Of a DNA stretch of 64,000 nt, positions 63,180 through 64,000 are shown one piece after another; position 1 is the stretch's first letter, and every line of letters starts with the position of its first letter. The stretch is from Devosia sp. Leaf420. Its GTDB lineage: Bacteria; Pseudomonadota; Alphaproteobacteria; Rhizobiales; Devosiaceae. Where the stretch lies: contig NZ_LMQU01000015.1 in assembly GCF_001425445.1 (NCBI RefSeq), positions 1 through 64,000 on the forward strand, written 5' to 3'. Both the position numbers and the translations under genes were made by a program. A model generated the notes under the pieces. The model was not told the origin of the DNA. It made no database searches and saw only the letters and a program-made list of their open reading frames with translations.

Positions 63180-64000
63180 CAGCCAAACTCAAGGCAATCC
63201 CCATCTCCGCCTGGCTGGGCCTCGCCATCGTGACGCTCAACCTCCTCGTCTTCATCCTTGGGCCGATCCTCGCGCCCTATGGGCAGAACGAAATCGTCGG
63301 CGCGCCATTCGATCCACCATCGGCCCAGTTCTGGTTCGGTCTCGATCAAAACGGCCGCGACATGTTCTCTCGGCTTCTGGCCGGCGCGCAGATGTCCATC
63401 GGCGTTTCGCTCGCCGCCTCGCTGATCTCCTTTTCGATCGGGATACCGCTCGGCTTCATCGCCGCGCTTTTCGGCGGCTGGGTCGATACGGTGCTGTCGC
63501 GCATCGTCGATACCGTCATGTGCATTCCGGTGCTGATCTCGGCTCTGGTGGTGTTGCAGGCGCTCGGCTCATCCGTGCCGGTGCTGATCTTCACCATCGC
63601 GCTGCTCGACAGCACCCGCGTGTTCCGTCTCGCCCGTGTCGTCGCCCAGGGCATTTCAGTCCTCGAATATGCCGAAACTGCGCGTCTCCGCGGTGAAAGC
63701 CTTTTCTGGCTGATCACTCGCGAAATCCTGCCCAATGCCCTGCCGCCGCTCATCGCCGAATTCGGCATGCGCTTCTGCTTCACCTTCCTCTTCGTCGCCG
63801 GCCTTTCTTTCCTCGGCCTCGGTATCCAGCCGCCCTTCGCGGATTGGGGTGGCATGGTGAAGGATAATCAGCAGGCCATTTTGTACGGCCTCTACGCGCC
63901 GCTCTTCCCGGCCGCCGCCATTGCGCTTCTCACCATCGGGGTCAATCTCGTGGTCGATTGGCTGCTCAATTCCGGCGCCGCAGTTCAGGGAGCCGATCGT
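63176..64000 (+). CDS. DppC-type ABC transporter permease (cut by window edge)
   Basis: 275 codons are open to the end of the window with no stop; the family is about 280-300 long, so only the tail is missing. Visible: LAPYGQNEIVG, QFWFGLDQNGRDMFSRLLAGAQ (DppC hallmark), EAA loop EYAETARLRGESLFWLITREILPN, and PFADWGGMVKDN. The ATPase genes are expected beyond the edge. Confidence 0.95.
   Translation, partial: MTAKLKAIPISAWLGLAIVTLNLLVFILGPILAPYGQNEIVGAPFDPPSAQFWFGLDQNGRDMFSRLLAGAQMSIGVSLAASLISFSIGIPLGFIAALFGGWVDTVLSRIVDTVMCIPVLISALVVLQALGSSVPVLIFTIALLDSTRVFRLARVVAQGISVLEYAETARLRGESLFWLITREILPNALPPLIAEFGMRFCFTFLFVAGLSFLGLGIQPPFADWGGMVKDNQQAILYGLYAPLFPAAAIALLTIGVNLVVDWLLNSGAAVQGADR

Overview
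The window looks like part of the chromosome of a free-living, heterotrophic alphaproteobacterium, most likely a member of the Hyphomicrobiales (Rhizobiales) close to Devosia. This is an inference from high GC, the gene order rpmH-rnpA-yidC-engB, a FixL/FixJ-style two-component pair, and many solute-binding-protein ABC importers run by GntR, LysR, DeoR, MarR and TetR regulators. I see no rRNA, insertion sequence, phage gene or CRISPR array.

Layout. 1-400: no protein gene; a stretch rich in perfect inverted repeats that may be a structured RNA. 400-10,770: housekeeping genes: an exported fasciclin protein, a Tat-exported MsrB, a glutamine amidotransferase, a chemoreceptor, the block rpmH-rnpA-yidC-engB (minus strand), then a cysteine-poor flavoprotein and an orphan histidine kinase. 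10,896-10,972: tRNA-Arg(ACG), which marks the border to a large catabolic region. 11,280-19,660: a sugar-acid locus (kdgD, uxuA, GntR) divergent from a five-gene peptide-type ABC importer. 19,800-21,520: a MarR regulator and an FAD monooxygenase. 21,740-25,830: a Frc-type sugar importer with a Gfo/Idh/MocA dehydrogenase. 26,050-29,250: a DeoR regulator divergent from two tandem MFS paralogues. 29,260-32,650: a ferric-reductase-like flavocytochrome with a FixLJ-like two-component system. 32,900-40,150: a peptide-type importer with a class V aminotransferase and a GntR regulator. 40,170-45,200: an FGGY kinase divergent from an Rbs-type importer. 45,260-50,810: stress and detoxification genes (DoxX-like and DUF305 genes around an FNR/FixK box; TetR, epoxide hydrolase, GST; an exported SMP-30-like protein). 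50,820-54,770: LysR, a second uxuA, GntR and an SMP-30 lactonase. 54,830-60,400: a membrane alpha/beta hydrolase, a small P-loop protein, an SDR with its TetR, a GcvA-like LysR and a small membrane protein. 60,660-64,000: a third peptide-type importer, cut by the right edge.

How the genes may work together. The commonest module is an importer plus one or two catabolic enzymes plus a local repressor. Two uxuA copies with an intact metal site, one beside kdgD and one beside a lactonase, suggest use of uronic, aldonic or aldaric acids and their lactones, with a peptide-type (not TRAP or MFS) importer supplying substrate to the first set. Many intergenic regions carry clear dyads or direct repeats that can be assigned to the neighbouring regulator; the clearest are the FNR/FixK box at 46,503, the TetR dyad at 47,662, the DeoR 10-bp repeats at 26,831, the dyad before the ferric reductase at 30,668 and the 20-bp-spaced repeats at 53,068. 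All functional statements rest on motifs read by eye; no database search was possible.
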